This document shows positions 1-13,631 of a DNA stretch of 64,000 nucleotides, one piece after another. Under the pieces are notes generated by a model. That model worked only from the letters and a program-made list of their open reading frames with translations. It was not told the DNA's origin and ran no database searches. The stretch is taken from NCBI RefSeq assembly GCF_035582795.1, contig NW_027445436.1, positions 5,764,770 to 5,828,769 on the forward strand, in the 5' to 3' direction. Source of the stretch: Mycteria americana. Its lineage: Eukaryota; Chordata; Aves; Ciconiiformes; Ciconiidae. Position 1 is the first letter of the stretch, and every line of letters starts with the position of its first letter. The position numbers were made by a program, and so were the translations under genes.

Positions 1-135
1 TTGTACCTGTGTGACCGAACTTTGTGCTAGCTTTGTGGAATTACCACCTAGCACCCGGTTTTGCACAAAACCAGAAATAAATCGATATCTCAGCTCTGTG
101 TGCATATTGGGTGTTGCACACCGGGTAACGAACTC
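1..135 (+). repeat. LTR R-U5 end fragment (ERV), plus orientation
   Basis: The stretch holds an AATAAA signal near 85 followed by about 45 bases ending in a GCACACCGGGTAACGAAC-type terminus. A related terminus appears in reverse orientation at about 388-505 (CGCACACCGGGTAAAC on the minus strand), also preceded by an AATAAA. Two inverted copies of the same LTR end therefore bracket the intervening 250 bases. The ERV family is not recognised, and the upstream part of the LTR lies outside the window. Confidence 0.45.
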
Positions 136-237
136 TGTTTGTGAGACAACAAAAAGTCAACAAAACAGAGTGGAAGGACGATGCTATGGAGGAAGCTCTC
201 ATAACTTTTCAGGAAAATTAGCATAACTGGGTACTCT

Positions 238-387
238 TCTGAAGTACGTGTACACTAATACATACAGCATGGGGAACAAACATAAGGAATTAGAGGTCTG
301 CATGCAGTTGCGGGGCTAAAATCTAATTGGAATCACAGAGATGTAGTGGGATAGCAGTAGTGCTACTGTTATCTCACAAGTGTGAGG
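238..387 (+). repeat. CR1 LINE fragment, start of endonuclease domain
   Basis: Translation on the plus strand gives a degraded form of the CR1 ORF2 start (YTN, SMGNK, IGITE), the first part of the apurinic endonuclease domain. A stop interrupts it near the IGITE motif. It lies between two inverted LTR ends, so a CR1 piece was either caught in, or invaded by, the ERV rearrangement. Confidence 0.6.
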
Positions 388-505
388 TCGTTTACCCGGT
401 GTGCGAGACGCCAATATACACACAGGGCAGAGGTATTTTATTTCATGTCTGTGCAGAGATGGGCACTAGGTGGTCTTGTTTCATAAACAAACAAGTGTCT
501 TGTTT
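388..505 (-). repeat. LTR R-U5 end fragment, minus orientation
   Basis: Read on the minus strand this has an AATAAA signal near 445 and ends in CGCACACCGGGTAAAC, resembling the terminus at 1-135. It is fused directly to the retroviral pol fragment that begins at about 510 on the opposite strand. That is not a normal proviral arrangement and implies rearrangement. Confidence 0.45.
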
Positions 506-509
506 CATA

Positions 510-1763
510 AGGCCTCTATGGCCCTTACATCACTTTTACCCATTCTGGATGCACCACCCCTCACTGAGGGTACACCAACAGAAAACATTTGGTTTACGGA
601 TGCTTCAGCAAAAAGAGTAAACAGTAAATGGCAATATAAGGCCATTGCATTAGATATTACCACTGGCAAACAAGTAGTAGAAGAAGGTGAAGGCAGTGTA
701 CAAGTAGGAGAAATAAGAGCAGTTGTTTTGGCAGCACAGAATGGAGCAAAAATCATATATGTAGACTCTTATGCTGTGTGGGCCAGTGCCACACAGTGGC
801 TCTGTCAGTGGGAAACCTTGAACTGGGAAGTAAATAGATCTCCAGTTTGGAGAAACAAAGATTAGCAATTATTACTAGAGCTAACTACAATGAGGAAAAT
901 CACCTTAAATACTGAGTGGTATCGATTGGGAGAATGTTTACATCAAAACCTAGGCCACACAGGTAAAGAAGCACTTTGCTGCACAGAGTAAAGGCTGGCC
1001 TATAAACAGAAAATCTTGTGAAACTATTCTTACAGAATGTCCCCAGTGTAGATTGAAATTACAAGCAGATCATCCTGCTAAAGCACCACATTTACATATC
1101 AATGAAGGGAAAACTTTATGGTCTGCATGGCAAATTGATTATATCGGACCATTCAAATCCTCTGTGGGATATTGATACATACTCACAGGAGTGGAAGTAG
1201 TCTCCGGCTTGCTTATGGCAACTAAACATCGGAAAGCCGATGGGCAAAATATAGTGCGAGGGCTATAATTTTGGTTCTCAAATCTACCTACTCCTCATGT
1301 TATCCAGAGTGATACTGGCTCACACTTTTCCTGTAAGGAAGTGCAAGACTGGGAAAAACCAGAGGGAATTAGATGGGTATTCCACACCCCATACTACCCC
1401 CAATGGAATGGGATGGTAGAAAGAGCTAATGGCTTGTTGAAAAGGAATCTCAAACCACAGGAAGCTCAATGGGATACGAGACTTCCCAAAGTACTCCATC
1501 AATTAAATAATCGATATGGGCCTACTGGAAGGCCTATAAGCCAAGCATTCTTTGTAAAAACTGAGCTTAGCGCTCCACCTACTAGGAAAAGAGAATATCC
1601 GATGACATTACAGCCAGGACAGCCTGTGATGATCAATTTACCATCCATCGGTATTGTGCCTATGACTTTAACTAAACCTCGTGGCCCACTTGCTTGGGAA
1701 GCTACTGATAGCAGTGGTGCAAAACACAGAATTAGTTCACGATGGATTTTTCCTTCTTCTTAA
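510..1763 (+). pseudogene. ERV pol remnant: RNase H and integrase
   Basis: The 5' part (about 570-862) reads as RNase H, with the first acidic motif WFTDAS, the second in GEIRAV and a later YVDSYAVW. After a stop at about 863 comes integrase: an HHCC zinc module at about 930-1060, then the catalytic core with the first Asp in WQIDYIGPF, the second in SDTGSHF and the Glu in NGMVERANG. The open frame 1341-1763 holds the last core segment and the integrase C-terminal domain. Stops and a frame change in the RNase H-integrase linker, plus stops near 1174 and 1268, break the reading frame. Reverse transcriptase and gag are absent. The retroviral class is left open; it is not the ERV-L type seen at 32-34 kb. 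Confidence 0.85.
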
Positions 1764-1883
1764 TGGGGTAACCTGTTTGGACTCTCCCCACCGAAACAAG
1801 TCTCTATTTTCTCTTACAGCACCCCACAGGATGTCAGACGGAAATGCTGTGTTCATGTTACTATTCCAAACCCTAACAAACTG

Positions 1884-2726
1884 TTGATGCTAATGCATGC
1901 ATTGTACAGGAACAACAAGGATTTATTTGTGAGAGTAACACCATCAAAGCCCAAGACATTTGTCTTGACACTGAACAAAATGTTTGTCATTTTGAAGTAC
2001 AACCAGATGAAGCCCCTGAAACTGTACTTGTATATATTGGAAAAGGATGTGTGTGTGTGTATGAGAACCCTTTGTGATTTTATATTCGTAGGTAACGTTA
2101 CTGTAGATACAAGCAATCGCTCAAATATTTGTGTTTGTAAGTTTACAAAAATTATGGGATGCGACTTCAATTATTCAGCTCCTGTTACGTCTTATCAATT
2201 GTTACAATCTAACTATACATTGAGTCAAGATTTATTGCCTACCCCCATCGGAATGAATCTTACATTGGTGAAGAAACTACTACAACACGATGACCTGTGT
2301 CAACTGCTGGAATGCGTCCAAAACAATGGACACAAAACTCTGATAACCGTTCATCATGATGCAGAAGAGACACACCATGTCTTGGAAGGAGTGGAAGGAC
2401 TTGGAAAGGATGGAGAACACCATTGGTGGGAAAATCTTCTTGGATGGTCACCGACAGCAACGGGACTGTTTAATCTTATGCTTCACCCAGTCGTGATTTT
2501 ACTAACTCTAACTTTAATATGTCTATTGCTTATAATTATATTGTATATAAAGGTTTGGTACATGATAAAACAAATAACCCAACTTCAATCACCCAAAACA
2601 TACAAATTAATGCATAAAAAATATCAGTGCTTCACTGTCTACTTACCATGGATCTATAAGCGCACAAACTATCAATATACTATTTCTGGCACAGAGGCAA
2701 GAGGTGACCGTACCACCACTCTGTGA
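1884..2726 (+). pseudogene. ERV env-like ORF, transmembrane subunit C-terminus
   Basis: This is a 280-codon open frame downstream of pol in the same orientation. Its C-terminal half has N-glycosylation sequons, a Trp-rich membrane-proximal stretch (WWENLLGWSPTATG) and a strongly hydrophobic helix of about 25 residues followed by a basic cytoplasmic tail. That is the architecture of a retroviral Env transmembrane subunit. A (TG)n tract near 2050 falls within the frame, and the first third looks non-authentic, so the ATG at 1884 is probably fortuitous. No complete surface subunit is visible. It is read as a decayed env; a functional protein is not claimed. Confidence 0.65.
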
Positions 2727-3544
2727 AGGTAAGATGAATTGACTATAGTCACAGGGTGGAGTGTGGCGTTGTGCTCCCCCCCTGCCCCCGCGTAAGCAGT
2801 AACCACCAGTGGGAGTCGTCCCGATAGCTGCATCCAGCTTATGCTGGACCTTGAGGACGAATGGCAACAAAGTAGCCAAGGGCTGCCTGAAGCAGGGATC
2901 CAAACGTCTTGCTGATATGCAAATATGACTATAAGTCAATCATCTTACTCCTTAAATAGTGGACAGCCCAGGGCCCGTTGAGCTCTCCTGCATGGCAGCA
3001 GGCTGCACACTAGAATATCCCCTTGAGCAGGGACACCTCTCTCAAGGTTAGTCCTCGAGGTTGAGAGATTCCTTGCCGCAACAGATCCTCGGTAAGTGAC
3101 TAATAGCATGCTAAACTTTGAAATCTTAGCTACGTGATATAAAGGATTGATTGCGCACATATAATCCTTTAGACATAAATCGTTGACCAAGTCTGGGACT
3201 AGGACTGGATCCAGCCGCACCTAGACTCCTCTCTGAGAAGGAGTTTAGAAAGCAAGGGGGTCCTTTCTGAACCTCATGACTCAACGGGAGGGTCTCCCTG
3301 AAAGTTTTGTCTGACCCTGTCCTCTATGCAGTAAATGATCAAGTGTACCTTGCCATGGAATCTTGTTAAACCACTGTCGCATTGAACTTTGTTAACTCCC
3401 TGTTCTATATCATCCCCTGCACTCCGGGTGTGCTGACCCCTGCAATTTCCCCAAATGTGGGAAACTTGACTGTATAATTTGTGGTAGTGGAGGACTGTGT
3501 TCGCGCTCTCCCCTGGCACGCCACTCAAAAAAAAAAAAAAAAGA
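2727..3544 (+). other. Probable ERV LTR/leader sequence ending in an A-tract
   Basis: No coding potential is evident. The block follows the env-like frame directly, has a TATA-like TTAAATAG near 2954, and is GC-richer than the surrounding introns. It could be the 3' LTR and flanking leader of the plus-strand ERV, but paired LTR ends were not found. It finishes in an uninterrupted A-run at about 3527-3542. Confidence 0.35.
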
Positions 3545-4073
3545 TATTCTTAAATTGCTTACTAATCTTGGACAAAATCGAAACAGTATTCCCAAGCAAT
3601 ACCAATAGATGTATCTTAACTACCCAAGGATGTTCAAGATATTGAAAAGTTATTGTAACAAAGGAGGAAACATTGTAGAAGAAAGTAGCGAAGGTGCCAT
3701 TCTGTATTTCCTCCATAAAAAACCTCTCAGAGGAAGAGGTATAATTGCTAATTGTCTCCATAAGGTGGTACCCGACATACAGTAATGATTTCAGTACGGC
3801 ACTTAGATACCAAAATACACCCAAGTGTACCCAAGATACCAAGTATACACCCAGTAATAACAAATTTCGCAAGCAAAACATCACTAATCGCAGCAGAGCA
3901 CAGCAAACTGCAAAACCCAACACTGATGTTTAACACGTAGAGCAAAAAAATGAGCATGGTGCAGATCAGGGAAACCAATATCAAGAACAGATGAATCAAT
4001 ATTGTGGCCCGCAACTACTAACAGATCTAAATTCCTTAATACGCTGTGGTTAATCTGTTATTATCTCAAACCC
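3545..4073 (-). other. ERV 5' leader with overlapping hydrophobic ORFs
   Basis: Relative to the minus-strand LTR at 4105-4700 this is the sequence immediately downstream of the primer binding site, where a gag leader is expected. Instead it contains two overlapping frames: 88 codons (4014-3748) and 132 codons (3923-3525). Both encode mostly Leu, Ile, Val and Phe-rich segments with several possible membrane helices, and the longer one has NGT, NVS and NYT glycosylation sequons. No homologue is recognised. The two frames may be one frameshifted reading frame or chance translations of T-rich sequence. Confidence 0.35.
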
Positions 4074-4096
4074 TTCGAGCCCCATGTTGGGCGCCA
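4074..4096 (-). promoter_or_regulatory. Retroviral primer binding site, tRNA-Lys type
   Basis: On the minus strand the site begins TGGCGCCCAACATGGGGC and continues CTCGAA. This is the complement of the 3' end of tRNA-Lys (1,2 type), with one apparent mismatch judged from memory of the tRNA. It starts 8 bases after the end of the LTR at 4105. It fixes the orientation of this provirus as minus and identifies 4105-4700 as its 5' LTR. Confidence 0.7.
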
Positions 4097-4104
4097 AAAA
4101 AGAC

Positions 4105-4696
4105 TGTTGTGGTTTAGCCCCAATCGGCAATTCAGTACCACACAGCTGCTCGCTCACCCTCCCCCCTCCCAGTGGGATGGGGGAGAGAATCAGAAGAGCA
4201 AAAGTAAGAAAACTTGTGGGTTGAGATAAGAACAGTTTAATAATTGGAACAACGACAACAACAAAAATTGTAATGAGAAGGAAAACAACAAGGGAACGAG
4301 AGAGGAACAAAAAGCCAAGGGAAAAAAAACCAGTGATACAACCGCTCTCCACCCGCCGACTGACACCCAGCCACTCCCCGAGCAGCAACCGCTACCCCCC
4401 AGCCAACTCCCCCCAGTTTATATACTGAGCATTATGTCATATGGTATGGAATAGCCCTTTGGTCAGTTTGGATCAACTATCCTGGCTGTGCCCCCTCCCA
4501 GCTTCTTGTGCACCTGGCAGAGCATGGGAAGCTGAAAAGTCCTTGACCAGTGTAAACAGCACTTAGCAACAGTGTGTTATCACACACTGTGATAACACAC
4601 AGTGTGTTATCAATGTTATTCTCATACTAAAATCCAAAACACAGCACTATACTGGCTACTAGGAAGAAAATTAACTCTATCCCAGCCAAAACCAGA
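4105..4696 (-). repeat. ERV-L-like 5' LTR, minus orientation
   Basis: Read on the minus strand it begins near TGGTTTTGGCTGGGATAGAG and ends in CCACAACA next to the primer binding site. The body shares several blocks with the solo LTR at 26704-27304, including the ATGGTATGG segment, the TATATACTG segment, and the AAACTGTTCTTATCTCA segment. An inverted GTGTGTTATCA microduplication lies at about 4571-4612. The internal region continues towards lower coordinates but is soon lost. Confidence 0.75.
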
Positions 4697-4754
4697 AGTG
4701 TATTTTGCTTCTCTCTTACAAGTGAAGTGCACTCTCACTCCATCCGTGACAGAT

Positions 4755-6235
4755 ATGGCCTGGAGAGAAAAAGGGTACAGGAGAGCTGGTTGATTTTTCA
4801 AGGATCACCTCCTTCAAGTTCAAGAATGGTCCATTCTGATGAGCAGGAAATCAAGCAAAGGTGGCAGGAGGCCTGCATGGATGTACAGTGAGCTCCTGCC
4901 TAAACTCAAACATAAAAAGGAAGTGTACAAGAGGTAGAAGCAGGGATAGGTGACCCAGGAGGAATATAGAGACACTGTCCGAGCATGCAGGCATGGGATT
5001 AGGAAAGTCAGACAGAACCCACCTGGAGTTTAATCTGGAAAGGAACATGAAGGACAACAAAAAAGTATTCTATAAGTACATAAGCAGCAAAAGGAAGGCT
5101 AGAGAAAATGTGGGCCTGCTGCTGAAAGGGGCACGGAACCTGATGACAAAGGACATGGAAAAGGTTGAGGCACTCTGCTTTCCTTACCTCAGTCTTGACT
5201 GGTAAGGCTTGCCTTCCAGGATCCCTACTGGTCTCAGAGGCCTGGCAAAGTCTGAAGCAATGAAGACTTACCCTCAGTAGAGGAGGATCAAGTTAACAAA
5301 AATTTAAACAAACTGAATATACACAAGTCCATGGATCCGGATTGGATGTGTCCACAAGTGCTGAGGGAGCTGGCTGATGTCATTGCAAGGCCGCTCTCAA
5401 TTTATGAAAGATCATGTGATCAGGGAAAGTTCCCAAGGATCGGAAGAAAGCAAATGTCACTCCTATCTTCAGGAAGGAGGTTCCAGAGGCTGACAGGCTA
5501 TTCAGCCTTACCTTGATCCCTGGGAAAGTCTTCCTGGAAGCTATTTCCAAACATATGAAAGACAAGACAGTGATTGGGAGTAGTCAGCATGTTTTTACAA
5601 AGTGGAAGTCATGCCTGACCAATGCAATAGCCTTCTACAAAGAGAAGACTGGCTCAGTGGATGAGGGGAGAGCAGTGGATGTTGCTTATCTTGACTTCAG
5701 TAAAGCTTTTGATACTGTCTCCCATAAGATCCTCATAGACAAGCTAATGAAGTATGGACTGTGAGGTGGATTGGAAACTGGTTGGGCTGACAGGGTCAGA
5801 GGGTCATGCTCAGTAGCATGAAGTCCTGCTGGAGACCAGTCACTAGTCAACACTGGGACCAATACTGTTTAATGACTTCATTCATGACCTGGATGATGGG
5901 ACAGAGTGAACCCTCAGCAAGTCTACAGATCATACTAAAATGGGAGTAGTTGCTGATATACCAGATGGTTGTGCTGACATTCAGAGGGACCTCAACAAGA
6001 GGAGAAATGGGCTGACAGGAACCTCATGCAGTTCAACAAGGGGAAGTGCCAAGTCCTGCACCTGGGGAGGAATAATCCCATGCACCAGCACAGGCTGGGG
6101 ACCGACCAGCTGGAAAGCAGCTTTGCAGAAAAAGACCTGGGTGTCCTGGTGGATACTAAGTTGAATATGAGCCAGCAATGTGCCCTTGTGGCAGAGAATA
6201 CCAAAAGATGCTGGTATTAAAAGTGTTATGTGAAG
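4755..6235 (+). repeat. CR1 LINE, decayed ORF2 (linker and RT)
   Basis: Translations in changing frames follow CR1 ORF2: the endonuclease-RT linker (about 4770-5190), then RT with [15 protein letters not shown] near 5335, [14 protein letters not shown] at about 5687-5730, and the later [10 protein letters not shown] and LNMSQQCAL motifs at about 6060-6185. Many frameshifts and stops break the frame. Both the 5' part (ORF1, endonuclease) and the 3' end after about 6235 are missing. It lies upstream of the first SMARCA2 exon in the window, so probably within a SMARCA2 intron. Confidence 0.85.
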
Positions 6236-9172
<2,937 letters not shown>

Positions 9173-9296
9173 ATTACTAATGCATTTAAGATTCTCAGGA
9201 ATAGTGATTTGCTTTAGATACACAGGTCTATAGCTAGATTATATTTTATATATATCCAGCTATATGGTTGCCTCTGTTCTTGTACCTGGACTAGAG
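9173..9296 (+). repeat. 124-bp duplicated intron segment, copy 1
   Basis: This segment, from ATTACTAATGCATTTAAG to TACCTGGACTAGAG, recurs in the same orientation at 13632-13753 with roughly 85% identity by eye. The two copies immediately flank the LTR/CR1 composite. It reads as host intron sequence duplicated around the inserted block, far longer than the 4-6 bp duplication a retroviral integrase makes. Confidence 0.85.
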
Positions 9297-9298
9297 TC

Positions 9299-9895
9299 TA
9301 TACTGGGTCTGGCTGGGATGGAGTTAATTTTCTTCATAGCAGCCCATATGGTGCTGTATTTTGGATTTGTGACCAAGCCAGTGTTGATAATGCACGCACC
9401 AGTGTTTTGGCTGTTGCCGAACAGTGCTTGCACAGCCGCGAGGCTTTTGATTTTTCCTACTCTGCCCCACCAATGAGTAGACTGGGGGTGGGCAAGAAGC
9501 TGGGAGGAGGCACAGCCGGGAGAGCTGACCCAGACTGACCAAAGGGATATTCCATACCATATGGTGTTGCGCTCAGCAATAAAAGCTCAAGGAAAGGAGG
9601 AGGAAGCGGGGACGTTTGTGGTCATGGCGTTTGTCTTCCCAAGGAACCGTTATGTGTGCTGAGGTCCTGCTTTCCAGGAAGTGGCTGGACATCTGCCTGC
9701 CAAAAGGAAATAGTAAATAAATTCCTTCCTTTGCTTTACTTGCATGCACAGATTTTGCTTCACTTATTAAACGGTCTTTATTTCGATCAATCATTCTTCT
9801 CGCTTTCCTTCTATTTTCTCCCCATCCCACGGGAGAGGGGAGTGAGCGAGTGGCTGTGTGGGTGCTTGGCCGTTGTCCAGGGTCAACCCACCACA
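9299..9895 (+). repeat. ERV-L-like LTR, plus orientation
   Basis: Starts at about TACTGGGTCTGGCTGGGATG, contains CATACCATATGGTG, an AATAAAAG signal near 9577, the CACTTATTAAACGGTCTTTATT block, and ends GGTCAACCCACCACA. It is followed by GTCCTTTTTGGTGCCCCACA, a short stretch with a tRNA-Lys-like primer binding start (TGGTGCCC). The usual gag-pol interior is missing: the next sequence is the same LTR end in reverse. Confidence 0.8.
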
Positions 9896-9915
9896 GTCCT
9901 TTTTGGTGCCCCACA

Positions 9916-10070
9916 TGGTGGTGGGTTGACCCCAGCCAGCAGCTAAGCACCCACACAGTCGCTTGCTTCCTAGCCCCTTAGCGGAATGGGGGAGAGAATC
10001 AGAAGGCCAAAAGGGTGAAAAGTCCTGGGTTGAGATAAAGACAGTTTAAGAAGTGAAGGAAAGATATAAA
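9916..10070 (-). repeat. ERV-L-like LTR, minus orientation, U5-R part
   Basis: TGGTGGGTTGACCCC at the left is the reverse complement of the end of the preceding LTR, and the block continues through CTGGGTTGAGATAAAGACAG to about 10070. The rest of this LTR resumes at about 13257, after the CR1. The two LTRs thus face each other with their U5 ends separated by only about 20 bp. Confidence 0.8.
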
Positions 10071-10073
10071 AGA

Positions 10074-13000
10074 GACATTGGAAGAAACAGGCGTGCCCAA
10101 GACATCAATACCTGGCTCCAGGACTGGTGCCTCTGCCAGAACTTTGGGTTCTATAACCATGGAAGAGTCTTCAAGGCACAAGGTATGCTGGGGCCTGACG
10201 GGATCCACCTGACCCGATGGGGGAAACACATCTTTGCTCGTAAGCTGGCAGGACTGATTGAGAGGGCTTTAAACTAGAATCAGTGGGGGAAGGGGATACC
10301 AAGAGGATTGCCAAAGGTAAACCAAGGGTTGGCATGGCATCGCCTGAGGCTGGCAATGCTAATGGGAGCATTTACTCTGCTCCAGAGAGCACTGAGGGCT
10401 TAGGAGCACATCTGAAATGCCTGTACACCAATGCACGCAGTATGAGAAAAAACCAGGATGAACTGGAAGCATTGGTCAGTTCCCAGAGCCATGATGTCAT
10501 CGGTATTAGTGAGACTTGGTGGAATGAGTCCTGCGATTGGAGTGCTGGGATGGAGGGCTACAGGCTGTTCAGGAGGGATAGGCAGGGCAGGCGAAGTGGA
10601 GGAGTTGCACTGTATGTAAGGGAGAGGTTTGATTGTACAGCCCTTACAGTTGGGGATGACGTGGTTGAGAGCCTCTGGGTGAGGATTAGGGGGATGGAAA
10701 ACAAAGCAGGTGTCGTTGTGGGTGTCTAATATTGATCGCCCAGCCAGGATGTTAGCACTGATGAGTTATTCTATAGGCAATTAGGAGAAATCTCTAGATC
10801 GGTAGCCCTTGTCCCTATGGGAGATTTCAACTTCCCAGACATCAACTGGGAATATCATACTGCTGTGACAAGCAAGCCTGGGAAATTCCTGAAGTTTGTG
10901 GAAGAAAACTTCTTGTCACAAGTACTCAGTGAGCCAACTAGGAAAGATGCCCTCCTAGACTTGCTATTTGTGACTATAGAGATGGACTCGTGGCAGATGT
11001 GACGGTAGGTGGCTGTCTTGGCCACAGTGATCATGAAATGGTTGAGTTTAAAATTTTTGGTGTAATGAGAAAAAAGGTCAGCAGAGTTGCTACCCTGCAT
11101 TTCAAGAGAGCAAACTTTAAGCTACTGAGGGAGCTAGTTAGCAGTGTCCCCTGGGAATCTGCTTTTGAGGGCTTAGGAATCCACGAGAGCTGGTCGGTTT
11201 TTAAGAACCACCTTTTAGAAGCACAGGAGCAGGCCATCCCATTGTGTCGCAAGTCAAGCAAGCGGGGCGGAAGACCAGCTGGACTGGACAGGGAACTCCT
11301 CTTGGAACTCAGGCGGAAAAAGAAACTGTACGATCTCTGGAAGCGAGGTCAGGCTTTGCAGGAAGAGTACAGAGCTGTGGTTCACATATGCAGGGAGAAG
11401 ACAGGAAAGGCTAAAGCTCAACTAGAGTTGAAACTGGCCAGTGTTGTGTCAGACAACAAGAAAGGCCTTTTTATGTATGTTAATAGTAAGAGGAGGTCTA
11501 AGGAAAACATTGGACCAATACTTGATGAAGACGGTCACCTGACAAATAGGGACGAAGAAAAAGGCGGAAGCATTCAATGCTTTTTTTGCCTCAGTCTTTA
11601 ATATCGATTATAGACCTTGGGCTGCCCGGTCCCCTGAGTCGGAGGACCACGACTGCGGGAACAGTGACTTTCCATTTGTGGACGCTGAAATTGTAAGGGG
11701 CCAGTTGTATCAGCTGAATGTTCACAAGTCCATGGGGCCTGATGGGATTCACCCCAGAGTTCTGAAGGAGCTAGCGAATGTTACAGCAGCACCCCTCTCG
11801 ATCATCTACCAAAGGTCTTGGGAGTCTGGCGAGGTCCCTGCTGACTGGAAGCTAGCCAATGTTATTCCAATTTACAAGAAGGGTGCGAGGGAAGACCCAG
11901 GAAACTACAGACCTGTTAGTCTAAACTCAGTACCCAGAAAAATCATGCTGGGTGCTATTGAAAGGCATTTAAAGGAGAATGCAATCATCAGGCACAGTCA
12001 ACATGGGTTCACAAAGGGAAAGTCCTCTTTAGCTAATTTAATATCCTTCTATGATAAGGTCACTCACCTAGTGGATGAAGGGAAGGTGGTGGATGTAGTT
12101 TTTCTGGATTTTAGTAAGGCTTTTGATGCTGTCCCTCACAGCATCCTTCTGGACAAGTTGTCCAACTGGGACATGAGCAGGTACACGGTGCGCTGGGTGA
12201 AGAACTGGCTGAAGGGCAGGGCTCAAAGGGTTGTAGTGAATGGGGCTACATCTGGCAGGCAACCAGTCACCAGCGGTGTTCCTCAGGGCTCAATTCTAGG
12301 GCCAGTTCTGTTCAATATTTTTATCAATGATCTGGATGCAGGAGTTGAATGCACCCTTAGCAAGTTTGCTGACGATACTAAACTGGGAGGTGCTGTTGAC
12401 TCTCTTGAGGGACGAGAGGCCTTGCAGGGGGTTCTGGATAGATTGGAGCATTGGGCAATCATCAGTGACATGAAATTTAACAAGAACAAATGCCAGATTC
12501 TGCACCTGGGACGGAGTAATGCCAGACACAAGTATAGATTGGGAGAGGAGTGGCTGGAGAGCAGCCCTGCAGAAAGGGATCTGGGGGTGCTGGTTGACAG
12601 CAGGCTCAATAGGAGTCAGCAGTGTGCCCTGACAGCCAAGAGGGCAAACCGCATCCTGGGGTGCATCAAACACAGCATAACCAGCCGGTCAAAAGAGGTG
12701 ATTATCCCGCTGTATTTAGCGTTGGTGCGGCCTCACCTTGAGTACTGTGTGCAGTTCTGGGCTACATTTGGCAGGCAACCAGATGTGAAGGTCCTTGAAT
12801 GCATCCAGAGGAGGGCAACAAAGCTGGAGAAAAGGGCTGGAAGGCATGTCCTATGAGGAGTGGCTAAGGACTCTGGGTTTGTCTAGTTTGGAGAGAAGGA
12901 GGCTGAGGGGCGACTTCATTGCTCTCTACAGCTTCCTGAGGAGGGGAAGTGGAGAGGGAGGTGCTGATCTCTTCTCCCTGGTATCCTGTGACAGGACGCG

Positions 13001-13256
13001 TGGGAACGGTTCAGTCAAGGGAGGTTCAGACTTGATATTAGGAAGCATTTCTTTACCGAGAGGGTGGTCAAACACTGGAACAGGCTTCCTAGAGAGGTGG
13101 TCAATGCCCCATGCCTGTCAGTGTTTAAGAGGCATTTGGACAATGCCCTTAATAAGATGCTTTAATTTTTGCTCAGCCCTGAAGTGGTCAGGCAGTTTGG
13201 ATGATCGTTGTAGGTCCCTTCCAACTGAACTGTTCTGTTCTGTTCTGTTCCGTTCT
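10074..13256 (+). mobile_element. CR1 LINE, 5'-truncated, inserted in the LTR
   Basis: Starts inside the ORF1 esterase domain (DGIHLTRWGKHIFARKLAG near 10200), continues through the end of ORF1 at 10275, and carries ORF2: endonuclease at about 10410-11050 (YTNARSM, ISETWWNE, GDFNFPDINW, GHSDHEMVEF), linker to about 11590, and RT plus C-terminal region to about 13160. The 3' end is a run of GTTCT units at about 13226-13250 instead of the usual octamer. Several frameshifts divide ORF2, though the RT segment 11678-12856 is open for 392 codons. The element splits the minus-oriented LTR, so it is younger than the LTR rearrangement. Confidence 0.92.
11678..12856 (+). CDS. CR1 reverse transcriptase, partial ORF2
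   Basis: An open frame of 392 codons covering the RT domain: [52 protein letters not shown], the first catalytic Asp in [34 protein letters not shown], and the catalytic pair in FADDTKL. It then runs into the thumb/C-terminal segment before a frameshift at about 12835. Continuation in another frame at 12795-13150 ([20 protein letters not shown]) is the CR1 C-terminus. The catalytic motifs are intact, but the endonuclease is separated by frameshifts, so autonomous activity is unlikely. Confidence 0.85.
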   Translation: MDAEIVRGQLYQLNVHKSMGPDGIHPRVLKELANVTAAPLSIIYQRSWESGEVPADWKLANVIPIYKKGAREDPGNYRPVSLNSVPRKIMLGAIERHLKENAIIRHSQHGFTKGKSSLANLISFYDKVTHLVDEGKVVDVVFLDFSKAFDAVPHSILLDKLSNWDMSRYTVRWVKNWLKGRAQRVVVNGATSGRQPVTSGVPQGSILGPVLFNIFINDLDAGVECTLSKFADDTKLGGAVDSLEGREALQGVLDRLEHWAIISDMKFNKNKCQILHLGRSNARHKYRLGEEWLESSPAERDLGVLVDSRLNRSQQCALTAKRANRILGCIKHSITSRSKEVIIPLYLALVRPHLEYCVQFWATFGRQPDVKVLECIQRRATKLEKRAGRHVL

Positions 13257-13625
13257 ACCTTGGAAGCCAACACACATATACGTGCCTCCCCCCCCTCCCC
13301 CCACCACACACACACACACTCTGCCCAGTTTTTATTGCTGAACATGACGTTATATGGCATGGAATATCCCTTTGGCCAATTCAGGTCAGCTGTCTCAGCT
13401 GTGTCCCCTCCCAACTCCTTGCCCACCCTCAGCCTACTCCCTGGGGGGGCAGAGTGAGAAACAGAGAAGGCCTTGATGCTGTGCAAGCGCTGTTCAGCAA
13501 TAGCCAAAACATTGCTGCGTTATCAACACTCTTTTGGTGACAAATCTGTATCACAGCACCATCCCAGACAAGCCCCCAACAGGCTGGTATGAAGAAAGTT
13601 AACTCTATTCTAGCCAGACCCAATA
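13257..13625 (-). repeat. ERV-L-like LTR, minus orientation, U3-R part
   Basis: On the minus strand this begins TATTGGGTCTGGCTAG, has TTAACTTTCTTC, GGGATATTCCATGCCATATAACGT and an AATAAAAA signal near 13333. It is the outer part of the LTR whose inner part is 9916-10070. A C-rich and (CA)n stretch at 13287-13320 lies next to the CR1 junction. Confidence 0.8.
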
Positions 13626-13631
13626 CATAAA

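Noticed and set aside
4074-4096. Apparent tRNA-Lys 3' end on the plus strand
   Set aside because: There is no tRNA body upstream; it is the complement of a retroviral primer binding site next to an LTR.
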